Assembly (NCBI GenBank): GCA_024138025.1 | Contig: JAMXBD010000092.1 | Coordinates: 186,001-250,000 of the forward strand | Source of the DNA: Combretum micranthum | Taxonomy: Eukaryota; Streptophyta; Magnoliopsida; Myrtales; Combretaceae | Reading direction: 5' to 3' | DNA: 64,000 bases | In this document: positions 24,950-35,289 of the stretch, in pieces | How the letters are laid out: each line of letters opens with the position of its first letter | Position numbering within the stretch: the stretch's first letter is position 1 | The notes under the pieces: model-generated | What the model saw: only the letters and a program-made list of their open reading frames with translations | Told to the model about the DNA's origin: nothing | Database searches by the model: none | Position numbers and translations under genes: made by a program

Positions 24950-26143
24950 TCCTCTTCTCTGACCCAATACTGCTCGTACAGCAAAGTTGCTGGCATCACA
25001 CATAAGTTCAAAAGGCAGCTCCCAATCAGGTGCAATAATCATTGGGGTAGATGTGAGCTTCTCCTTTAATAAGTTAAATGCCTACAAACAATTGTCATCA
25101 AAATCAAACACTGTAATCTTTCTCAAGAAGATTGCAAAGGCGTTTAGAAATTTTAGAGAAATTAATAAATCTCCTATAAAACTTGCATGTCCTAAAAAAC
25201 TTCTAACTCTCTTAATAGTGGTGGGTGATGGCAATTTTTCTATGATCTCAATTTTGGCCTTATCAACTTCAATTCCTCTAACTGAAACTTTGTGACCCAA
25301 ACAATCCTTCTCTTACCATGAAATGACATTTCTCCCAGTTTAAAATCAAATTTGTGTCTTTGCATCTTTGAGAACAAGCTAAGTTTTCTAAACATGCTTC
25401 AAAAGACTTTCCAAAAAACAGAAAATCATCCATAAAAATTTCAATAAAATTCTCAAGCATGTCAGAAAAAATAGCCATCATACACCTTTGAAAAGTAGCA
25501 GGTGCATTGCAAAGACCAATGGCATCCTCCTAAAAGCAAAAGTTCCATAGGGACAAGTAAAAGTGGTTTTTTCTTGGTCATCAGGAGATATAGAAATTTA
25601 ATTACAATCAATAACACCATCTAAAAAGCAGTAATAATCATGCCCTGCAAGTTTTTCTAACATTTGATCAATGAAAGGGAGGGGAAAGTGATCTTTTCTG
25701 GTGGCACCGTTTAATTTTCTATAATCAATGCAAACTCTCCACCCAGTTACAGTACGAGTAGGAATTAAGTGATTTTCTTCATTTGTCATTATAGCCATAC
25801 CACCTTTCTTTGGTACAACTTGAACTGGACTTACCCACTTACTATCAGAGATAAGATAGATAATACCTGCATCAAGTAGTTTCAGAACTTCCTTTTTTAC
25901 TACCTCCTTAAGTGTTGGGTTACGTCTTCTCTGTGGTTGAACTATAGGTTTGTACTCAGCTTCCATCAAGATTTTGTGAGTACAAATTATAGGGCTAATT
26001 CCCTTGATATCAGTAATAGTCCAACCAATTGCTTCTTTATGCTTCCTTAGAACTCCAAGCAGCTGCTGCTCTTGATCACCTGTCAAATAAGATGAAACAA
26101 TTATTGGCAAAGTATCTCCAGTTCCTAGAAAAGCATATTTCAA
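24950..26143 (-). pseudogene. Athila reverse transcriptase and start of RNase H, deleted
   Basis: RT starts in 26143-25598 with DIKGISPIICTHKI, QPQRRRNPTLKEVVKKEVLK, LDAGIIYLISDSKWVSPVQV, VPKKGG, WRVCIDYRKLN, and KDHFPLPFIDQMLEKLAGHD. These blocks are typical of Athila. After a shift, 25481-25278 has the catalytic motif as FMDD, in EIFMDDFLFFGKSFEACLEN. 25300-25082 gives the connection (GHKVSVRGIEVDKAKIEIIE, VRSFLGHA). RNase H begins with PFELMCDASNFAVRAVLGQR at about 25015-24955 and stops there. The next codons are already the env-like ORF. The rest of RNase H and all of integrase are deleted. The result cannot replicate on its own. Confidence 0.87.
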
Positions 26144-26409
26144 ATGTGAAGGAAGGGGTTTAAGCTCAAGAGTTGGTGGCTATATCAATGATGGTACGGG
26201 CTTGCTTTCACTAGTGCCTAGCTCCTCATAATATCTTCCTTTGATTTGGTGCACTTTCTCAACTTCTTCTTCTTGCACATCATCACTCCAATCATCAAGA
26301 TTTCTTAAAACAGACTCCATAGTCTCTACACCTACAATCTCTTCAACAGACTCAGAGATAAACTCATCAACAATATCAATAGTATAACAGGAACCTTTAT
26401 CAAATCTTT

Positions 26410-26853
26410 TCATTGCATCATAAACATTAAGGTTACTTGATCATTTTCTACCCATAAAGTGAGTTTACCTTGTTCCACATCAATTAATGCTTTACCGGTT
26501 GCAAGGAATGGTCTGCCAAGAATCATTGGGACTTCATGATCTTCATCCATTTCCAAGACTATAAAGTCTATAGGAAATATGAATTTGTCAACCTTCACCA
26601 GAATGTTTTCAACAATACCACGTGGGTATTTAACACTTCTATCTGCAAGTTGCAAGGTGACATGAGTCTCCTTGCATTCTTCAAGTCCTAATTTCCTGAA
26701 AATGGATAAAGGCATAAGATTAATACTTGCACCAGAATCAATAAGTACTTTATCAAAATGAAATTTCCTATAGTGCAAAGAACAGTAAAACTCCCCTGAT
26801 CTCTTTGTTTGGTAGGCAAGTGAGGTAGACTTTTCTGTAAAATCATGGAGCAT
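26410..26853 (-). pseudogene. Athila protease
   Basis: The retroviral-type aspartic protease region shows the active site VLIDSGASINLMPLSIFRKL, then LQLADRSVKYPRGIVENILV and VPMILGRPFLATGKALIDVE. D-S-G-A is the catalytic triad in Athila and GRPFLAT is the second conserved block. The frame 26853-26410 is open through the whole protease and ends near the gap before RT. The spacer 26410-26180 (GVETMESVLRNLDD) is acidic and fits the PR-RT linker. It is separated by frameshifts from gag (27035-26688) and RT, so it is a pseudogene part. Confidence 0.85.
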
Positions 26854-28477
26854 TCTCCTGTAAGCATCACTAGTTCATTTCCATCAATCCTTCTCTTCTT
26901 AGTAAGCAATTCCTTGATAAATTTTGCATATGAAGGAATTTCTTGAATCACTTCTAAGAATGGAATATTGATTTGCAACTTCTTGAAAACATCCAAAAAT
27001 TTTGAAAATTGCTCATCTAATTTTTGTTGCTTCAATCTTCCTGGAAAAGGAATCGGTGGAACATAAGCTTTTACTTCAGGTGATTTTTTGCACAGGTTCC
27101 TCCATCTTTTGTTTTCCTTTGTCTTTGACTAGAATCTCCTCGGTTTCTTGAATTTTTGACTCAGCGGTCTCAACTTCTTTGCCACTTCTCAAAACAATTG
27201 CATTCACGGTTTTTGGATTTTCCTTAGTGTTGCTCGGTAGAGAACCAGATGGTCTATTACCAATTTGCTGAGCAAGTTGATGGAATTTTCCTTGAAGATC
27301 TTGAATAATCGCATGCTGATTGTTGAGTGTGGTCTGAGTAGTTTGAATGAAAGTTTTTAATAATTCATCAGTTGAAATTTGATTTTGCTGAGGTGGAGGT
27401 GGAGGCTGAGTATTTCTTATGGGACCTTGTCTTTGAAATCCAGGTGGGGGCTTGAAAACATTTGCATCATTCTTGTAAGAAAGATTTGGATGATTACGCC
27501 ATTCTGGATTATAAGTATTTAAATATGGTCCATAATTAATTCTTCCAAAATTTCCAACATAGTTAAGTTGCTCTCCACTTGGATGGTGTATTGCCATGCG
27601 GACAATCATAAACTAGATGTGGTCCTGAGCACAACTCATAAGTAGCAACTTGATTAGAATTTAAAGAACTAGATGTTACAAGTTTACTCACTTGTGTAGT
27701 TAAAGCTGAAACTTGAGCGGTGAGTTGTTGCATGGATTCACTATCTTGAACAGATTCCACCTTTGACCTTATCCTTTCATAACTCTAGTTGTGAGCACTA
27801 GAAGCTAATTCTTCAATTAATGCATTAGCTTCATCATATGTTTTTCCCATGAGTGATCCTCCGGATGTAGCATCCACCAGTGATCTCAAAGTCTCATCTA
27901 GACTGAGATAGAAATTTTCAATCAAAAGAGTATCCGGAAGTCTATGATGTGGGCATTTCCTAACTGCTTCTTTGAATCTTTCCCAAGCTTCATATAATGA
28001 TTCTCCATGAAACTTTGTGAAGTTGGTGATCTCATTCCTTAGTCTGGCAGTTTTGGCAGGAGGGAAAAATCTCTTTAAAAATTTTGTTGTCAATTCTGCC
28101 CATGAAGTAATTGACTCTGGTGGTTGAGAGTTGAACCATGCTAATGCTTTATCCCTTAAAGAGAAAGGAAAAAGCTGTATTCTAATGGCTTCATCAGTAA
28201 CACCATTGAGTTTGACGGTGTTGCAGTATTGGAGGAATTTGGCAATGTGCTCATCCGGTGTTTCATTTGGGTATCCTCTAAATTGATGTGATTCAACCAT
28301 ATGAATCAATGCTGGTTTAAGCTCAAAATTGTTGGCTTGAACTATATGTCTTCTCACAGCAGGACCTTGGACAGTTGGTACAGTGTAATCCCGAAGTGTT
28401 CCAATAGGTACAGCTTGAATTTGATTGTTGTTTTGATCATTGTTTCCCTCATTATTTCTTGGATCGTTTTCTACCAT
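26688..28477 (-). pseudogene. Athila gag
   Basis: Gag starts at 28477 with MVENDPRNNEG and is open for 230 residues. It has the Athila capsid blocks FELKPALIHMVESHQFRGYP, DEHIAKFLQYCNTVKLNGVT, FPFSLRDKALAWFNSQPPES, WAELTTKFLKRFFPPAKTAR and FTKFHGESLYEAWERFKEAV. After a shift, 27760-27563 holds a decayed zinc knuckle (YELCSGPHLVYDCPHG, first Cys replaced by Tyr). 27609-27076 is the Pro/Gln-rich spacer (FKPPPGFQRQG, NTQPPPPPQQNQ). 27035-26688 runs on toward protease. Gag would form the particle that packages the RNA. Stop codons between the pieces make it non-functional. Confidence 0.88.
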
Positions 28478-28659
28478 TTCTTCTTATCTTCTGCGGTTTT
28501 CTCTCCTCTGTTGACATAAAGTTCTTTCAATTTCAGGATCTATTGGTAGATGATCAGCACTTCTACTTCTTTGCATATAACCTGTAAAGAGGAAAGAATC
28601 AATTCTTTGGAAAACACCTAAGCTACTAGCAAAACTAAAAGTAATCTAATATTAATTTT

Positions 28660-28680
28660 GGTCCCCGGCAACGGCGCTAA
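28660..28680 (-). other. Athila primer binding site, tRNA-Asp type
   Basis: Minus strand reads TTAGCGCCGTTGCCGGGGAC just inside the LTR end (TCAGATCA). It is close to GGCGCCGTTGCCGGGGA, the Athila PBS, which is complementary to tRNA-Asp. Confidence 0.88.
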
Positions 28681-28684
28681 AACT

Positions 28685-29682
28685 TGATCTGACTGGAATG
28701 TGTATATAAATTCAGATACTACCAGCAAGTGTACTGCGTCTTGATCAAGTAATATAGAATGAGTAGAGTATCGTTCCCAAAGAGACTAAATTAATTACTA
28801 GATTGATATTAGTTTATACTAATATTTAGGTAATAAAAAAGTATCAGTTAACTATAACTATTCAATTATATCTACTTACGAATGCAAATGAGAATGTGAG
28901 AAGTTTATAAGATGAATGTGGGAAGGAACAGAATCCATCCTAATCTTTACTAATCATGTTGAATTTATATTATATAAACAATTAGGATTATGGATATTTG
29001 TAAGAAATTGTAAAGACCTAAAACTATCAAGTTTTAGTGAACCATAAAATAATTTATTAGCTTCCGCTATACAAATTATCAATGGAATCTAATTTATAAT
29101 TATAAATCTTCCAATTCTATAATTTCTAATATCCTAGATCAATTTCTCCTAATTCCTTAGTGAGAAATTAAAATGAAATATTGCATGAAGTGCATGGAAC
29201 AATTTCTAAATTAATATTAAACTTAATTGTTTCCACAATTGTTGTTTAATCTCAATTCATGAATTCCTATGAATCCTATTCTTTTCTAAATCATCAGAAT
29301 TCTTATCAATTCAATTTCAATTAGAAATAAAATAGATAATTAGGATTCAATACAAATATTCCATAATTCTAACAATCCTATAATATAAATTCAATAATCA
29401 TTTTAGCAAAATTAGGATTTCATCACTTCCCACAAAGAAATGTTTAGCTACTCATGGATGATGATTCAACAATCAAATAAGAATATGTAATTGATAACAT
29501 TATGAACAAAAATTTTAGATAAATGAATTGCATAAGAAAGAGATTAGATATCACCAATTCAAATATCGCAATCTTCAATTACAATCCTTGAAAGCTCAAA
29601 TTCTCTCACAAATCTCTATGAAAATGCTAGATTATTTGTATACTAAAGTGTTCTAATTTGCTTTTGCTTGTTGATGAATGTT

Positions 29683-29713
<31 letters not shown>

Positions 29714-30487
29714 AAAACCCTATTTATAAGAAAAATTTCGTTTGCAAAGCATTAATGGAAATTTGTAGTTTCACTTCGTACGCGGCAGTTATGGATCCTA
29801 CGTCAGCGGCATACAGACGGCGTAAATCCATTTTCTTCCTTGCACATGCAATGCACTGGTAGCTTTCAATTTCGGTTGCAGGTGTAGGCCGCTTCTATGC
29901 CGGCGGCTTAGATGTAGATCTAGCCGGCGTATGTGATGAGAAATGAAAGGTTGGGCCAATTTATAACGAAAGCTGCCCCCAAAAGCCAACGGCTTTGACA
30001 CCGGCTTAGATACTCCAACATATTTGGTCTCTTCAATTTCCTTCAAGCATGTGTTGTCTACATGTCGCTTTAGATCTGTGGTCTACACTACCTCAACGTC
30101 GACGGCTTAGTAGTCGGTATATGTTGTAACTCCTTTTACGCTGGTGACTTTTCAACTCTGAGCTGCCGGTCTTTTGTGTACGCTGGCCTATTCATCTTGT
30201 ACGCCGGCAGCTTTGAGGCGGCGTAAGTTTGGTTGAGTCAATATCTTGCAAAGCTGGCAGTGTAAGCAACGGCCTTTAGTGAGTGCATCATGTAAGCCGT
30301 CTGAAAGCCGGCGGCTTTGAAGTAAGAACAACCGGCTTATCTTTGAATTTTTCCATTTTTTCACTCCAAAGTTTCTTGTTTTGATTTCTTTGTTCAAATT
30401 AGACCTGAAACATGAATTTTAATCAAAATAAATATCCATTCTAGCTCTTTTGAATATCAACAAGTTGTATAAAATATTATCTTATCA
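28685..30487 (-). mobile_element. Athila 5' LTR
   Basis: The LTR is 1,803 bp. On minus it starts TGATAAGATA and ends TCAGATCA before the PBS. It contains the 28-nt G run (29686-29713 on plus) and a GC-rich CCGGCGG module at about 29778-30340. Several CG sites kept in the 3' LTR have changed to TG or CA here, for example GCCGGCGG to GCCAACGG near 29985. Confidence 0.9.
29686..29713 (+). repeat. 28-nt poly-G run
   Basis: Twenty-eight consecutive G follow TTGGA. The same place in the 3' LTR (5677-5682) has six G. It creates a false glycine-rich reading frame. Confidence 0.95.
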
Positions 30488-31843
30488 GCAACCAACATTG
30501 AAATGAGGAATTTTATCTCTTGCTGTAGACATTTGAGATGAACCAACACCATTGATGTGGTGGTAAATTAAGGCTTATCGCAAACTGTTGATTCCCTCAT
30601 AAATATCGGCTTGAGATCTTCAAAAGTCTATTAATTTTGGGAATACTTAGGCTAGTGGCATCAAAAATTCAAATTCTATAATGAATTCAAAATTTAGGAA
30701 AAAGAGTAATGATAGCTCTGAAGTTTTACTAAAAAAATGATAAGTGACTATCTATTTTCCTTAAGACATACAATAGATAAGCTAGTTTAAAAGCTATCAA
30801 AAATAGAATAAAAACTATCAAAAATAAAAAAAGGTCTTAAAACATAGTACATGAAAAGACAAAACTAATGCTATAGACAGTGTGCAAAATCGATACTCCT
30901 ATAAAAAATGAAAAAAAAAACTACCAAAAATACTAAAAATAAAGGTCCTAAACAAGGAATTGAAAAATCAGCATAGCTCAGCACCATAGGTGCTGACTTC
31001 TTTGAGTTAGCTCATTTCCTTCAAGATAAAAGACTTGCAATTATGGGACTGCCATTGGCCAATTTTTACCCTGCTTTCTCATGTGCATGTTTACAACTTC
31101 TTCCACTTCATCAACCACTCTACATTCTTGTAAAAGAAGCTGGTTGTTATGCTGGCAATTCTGCAAAAGTATTTTTGGTTGATTGATGGTCCCCTTCAGC
31201 TACATCGTTATCTTCACTATTATTCTGCTTTATCTTCAATGAGATCCACATCCTAATAGACATAATAAGTACCATCCCATGTTCAACATGGCATCCTGAT
31301 GTAGGTGATAAGGAAGAAGATGATGAGGATGAAGCTGATCCTATAGCACATCATGTAGAAGATTAGGAGTAAGGAGTAGCACGACGATGTGTATAGCGAC
31401 CATGATGACTCCATCATGGTTGGAGTTCCATCTCTTCCATTCCTAAGTAGGGACCTTCTTCATCGGTGTTCTTTGATGCATCTACCATAACATACAATGC
31501 TATAACATAGGTTTTGCCAGTAGATTCTTCCAGGGCATTGGATCAAACATATATGGTAGTATATTTCCTTCCACCAGTAGCTATCTAGGTGATACTGGTG
31601 ACATATCAATTGATATACATGATCCATTTTACATACTACATATATGGTTAACCATTAGTATTGCACAAACATCTCTAATGCCTCATAAAGAACAACAACA
31701 TGAGGGTGGTGATGTTCATATAGGAGAGGAGGTGACTCAACTTCCTCCCACATATCAGCCTAGTTCGGTATCCCCACGTGAGTTCATTTATTCACTTAAA
31801 TAAGAGGAACATGGTGCTATAGAAGAATAAGAAGCACATCAGG
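30488..31843. other. Unassigned region, possible degenerate coding remnants
   Basis: No intact ORF is seen. The plus strand near 31300-31370 translates to an acidic stretch (DKEEDDEDEADPIAHHVED), and 31680-31790 gives HKEQQHEGGDVHIGEE, VTQLPPTYQPSS, both broken by stops. This could be the C-terminal tail of a transposon-borne or plant mobile domain-type protein, but I cannot identify it. Confidence 0.35.
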
Positions 31844-34712
31844 TGTCACGGGATAGGAGTTTCACCCCTCAAAGAGTTTCCGTGCCACGCTCGATCATCC
31901 CTCATATCATTGTTTGCTGCTAATCAAGATAGTGAGCCAGCCTTATCTTCTTTGATTTCCTAGGTCTGTTCCGATCCCCACATTTTCATAAGGTGCAACA
32001 CCTGAGCTTTGCCTCGATTATCCATATCTTTGGGAGGTTCATCTATATCAACTAGTTTTAGCTTGCCTTTGCCTCATCAAGAGAGTAGCACCAACTCCTA
32101 ACCAATTCATTCGCGGGAAGCTAGACCCAGCTTAAGAGACGACCCACACTGCAAACAAACCTTCTACTGATGCCACTCATAATACTATATCCCTAAGTTA
32201 AGCACCTCTATAAAGCCTTCAACTCTTTGACCGTGACACTTTCCCTCACTTAAATTCATGATGTACATGTCATGAGGCAAATTTGCTGCAGCCACTGCCC
32301 AGTCTTAAGCTCTTACCCCTTTCTACACCCTTTGTCAACATATCCAAGATCATCTCACCAAGACTTCGAGCTTCAACAGGCTTCCTCTCGCCCTCACCCA
32401 TTTCTTCATCCTTCGAGATCGCCTCTTGTTGAGTTGCCTAATGACAAGGTTTAAGTATAAGATCTTGCTTCAACCCCAACTTGCAACACAACCACCCTCA
32501 AGCAATGATTTCCTCACCTGGTGGCTACTCCGCTTGAGCTTCATCCATACAAGCTAAATTGACAACAAGATTCGGGTTAAATCTTGTCTCTACGACTTGC
32601 AATATAGCTATCTTTTGGCAATGATATCCTCTCTCTAGTGGTTACTCCTCCTGAGCTTTCCTCACATGAACTGTATCCACAACAAGAATTACCTACTTGT
32701 TAAGCACTCTAGGTAGCACCTGAACGGTCTAATGGAGCTGTGAACTTTAGCTTTAATAAAAATTGTCATGGGATAAGAGTTTCACCTCTTAAAGATTTCC
32801 CATACGGCGCTCGACCATTTCTTATATCATCGTTTGTTGTTAATCTGGATGGTAAGCCAGCTTTATCTTCCCTAATTTTCTAGCTCTATTATAAGCTCCA
32901 TATTATTATAAGGAGCACCCTCTTGTTTTGCCACAATCTCTATATGTTTAGGAGGTTCAACTATATCATCTGGTTTCGGCCTGCCTTGGCCTCATAAGAA
33001 AAGCAACATCAACTCCTAACCAATTTGTTCACAGTAACCTAGACCCGCCTTCAGAGGCAACCCATACCACGAATAAATTGTCTGCTAATGCCACTCATAA
33101 TGCTATATGCCCAAGTTAAACACTCCCATAAGGCCCTTAACTCTCGGACTGTGACACTTTCCTTTACTTAAATTCACGATGTCCTCATCATGAGGCAAAT
33201 TTGCCCCTTCTCCATACCCATTGTCAACACACCAAAGATCATCTCACCAGGACTTCGAGCTTCTACAAGCTTCCTCCACCCCTTACCCATTCCTCCATCC
33301 TCCAAGATCATCTCTTGTTGAGTTATCCAATGCTAGGGTTTGAGCATAAGATCTTGCTTTAACCCTAAATCATGACACAATTGCCCTCAAGCAACAATGT
33401 CTTCTCTCTGGTGGTTACTCCTTCTAAGCTTTACCTACATGAACTGCATCCATAATAGGAATTACCTACTCATTAAGCACTCTAGGTAGCATCTAAGCGG
33501 TCTGATGGAGTTAGGAACTTTAGCTAGGATACTAATTATCACGACATGAGAGTTTAATCCCTCAAAGAGTTCCCGTACAGCGCTCAACCATCTATTAGAT
33601 AATTCTTTGTTGCTAATTTAGATGGCGAGCCAGTCTTATCTTTCCTGATATCTCAGGTTTGTTCCAAACCCTACATTCTCATAAGAAGTGCCCTTTATGC
33701 TTTGCCATGATCCTCCATATGTTTAGGAAGTTCAACTATATCAACTGGTTTTGGCTTGCTTTGGCCTCATCAGGAGAGCACCATCAACTCCCAACCAGTT
33801 TGTTCATGGAAGGTTAAACCCGCCTTCAGAGATAACCTATACTATGAAGAAACCCTCTACTGATGTCACTCATAACGCTACATGCCAAAGTTAAGCACCC
33901 CCATAAGGCCTTTAACTCTTGGACTAAGATACTCTCCTCAGCTTAAATTCATGACGTCCTTACCATGAGGAAAATTTGTTGTAGCCACTACACACTCTTA
34001 ACCTTTCACCCCTTCTCCACACACATTGTCAACATATCTAAGATTATCTTACCAGGACTTCAGGCTTTCACAAGCTTCCTCTCACCCTTCGCTCATTCAT
34101 CCATCCTTTGAGATTGCCTCTTGTTGAGTTTCCGAATGATAGGGTTTGAGCTTAAGTTCTTACTTCAACCTCAACTCGCGACACATCCGCCCTCAAACAA
34201 CGATGTCCTCACACTGATGAACTCTTCGCTTGGGCTTTATCCATTCGAGCTAAATTGACAATAAGATTAGGGTTAAATTAGCTCTCCATGACTTGCGACA
34301 TAGCTGCCCTCTAACAATAATGTCCTCTCTTTGGTGGTTGCTCCTCTTGAGCTTTGCTCATGCAAACTGCATCCACAATAAGAATTATGCACTCATTAAG
34401 CACTCTAGGTAGCATCTAACAGTTTAGTGCTGGGAACTTTAGCTCTAATACCAATTGTCATGGGATGGGAGTTTCAACCCTCAAAGAGTTACCATGTAAT
34501 GCTCGACCATCCCTCATATCATCATTTGCTGGTAATTGGGATGACGAGTCAACCTTATCTTCCCTTATTTCCCTAGTCTGTTCCGAGCCTCACATTCTCA
34601 TAAAGAGCTCCCTCTAAGCTTTGCCATGATTCTCCATATGTTTAGGAAGTTCAACTATATTAACTGTTTTCAGCTTGCCTTAGCTTCATCAGAAGAGTTG
34701 CATCAACTCTAA
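31844..34712 (-). repeat. Tandem array of ~0.77-0.92 kb units with PBS-like junctions (TRIM-like or tandem LTR element)
   Basis: Units start TGTCACGGGA or a close variant (with GAGTTTCA-CC and CAAAGAG following) at 31844, 32764, 33537 and 34456. Spacings are 920, 773 and 919 bp, and the fourth unit is cut at 34712. Just before the starts of units 2-4 lies GAACTTTAGCTCTRATACCA or a decayed form. On the minus strand this reads TGGTATYAGAGCTAAAG, an initiator-Met primer site. That fits repeats of LTR plus short internal region on minus, arranged in tandem. Units 1 and 3 contain an extra ~150-bp internal duplication (CCCTCAAGCAATGAT-type block twice) that unit 2 lacks. There are no coding domains. 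The element class is an inference. Confidence 0.6.
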
Positions 34713-35289
34713 TGTAGTGGAAGAGATGACAATTGATGCAATGGAAAAAACGACATAGGATGGAGAGAAGGAAACCTATGCCACTGACCTTGGAAGCCTA
34801 TGATGCCAACCTTGATGGCAGTATTCTTCTTGTTTGTCATTCGAATTTTTTATTTTAGAAATATTCTATATTTTCCTTTTTTTTTAAAATATCCTTTTAA
34901 TAGGATCTTTTTTTTTAGTGAAATATGAGTTTCTTTTAAAGTCAAGTCAATAGGATCTTTTTTTTTTAGTAGTCTTTCCTTTTTTTATTATCATTTAATA
35001 AAATATCCTTTTTTTAGTCTTTTTTCCTTTTTGGCAGCTTTCAGGCTTGCCTATATATGTGTAAGCCTTAGGACATATGAAAGATGGTTTTGATATTTGA
35101 ATGAAATTTCATAGAGCCATTTCATTCTTCATCTTAAATTTAAGATCTTTGCATAAGATCTTGTTATTTGATGCCAAATACCCTAATTTTCCTTAGGATT
35201 AAAAGGTGTTTGAAGATCACACTTCGGTAATCTTGCAAGATTCAACGGTTTGTGATAATCCTAGATTGTCATTCGCTTTCTACGCTACA
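34713..35289 (+). mobile_element. Probable solo LTR, TGTAG...CTACA ends
   Basis: This is a 577-bp T-rich block starting TGTAGTGG and ending TACGCTACA, with a TATA-like CTATATATG at about 35049. The tandem array on its left and the Tat open frame on its right both stop exactly at these ends, which supports the limits. The flanks (TCTAA and TCAGA) do not form a clean duplication. The family is unknown. Confidence 0.5.

Larger units (their letters stand above)
5297..30487 (-). mobile_element. Athila-lineage Ty3/gypsy element, truncated, with two nested insertions
   Basis: A minus-strand Athila element is reconstructed from its parts. They are a 3' LTR (5297-6238 plus 11498-11717), a PPT (from 11718), the 3' internal region (11718-13120), an env-like ORF (23675-24949), pol and gag (24950-28477), a tRNA-Asp PBS (28660-28680) and a 5' LTR (28685-30487). 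Solo LTR B (6239-11497) splits the 3' LTR and the Tekay element (13121-23605) splits the internal region. The 3' LTR lacks the counterpart of 28685 to about 29310, so the element is truncated at 5297 and no terminal target duplication remains. Coding parts carry several frameshifts and a large pol deletion. It is non-autonomous. Confidence 0.85.

Noticed and set aside
29668..29862. Frame with a polyglycine run
   Set aside because: It is produced by the 28-nt G tract in the Athila LTR. There is no homologue in the sister LTR.
34442..34453. tRNA gene remnants at GCTCTRATACCA sites
   Set aside because: Only a tRNA 3'-end complement is present, next to LTR ends. They are primer sites, not tRNA genes.
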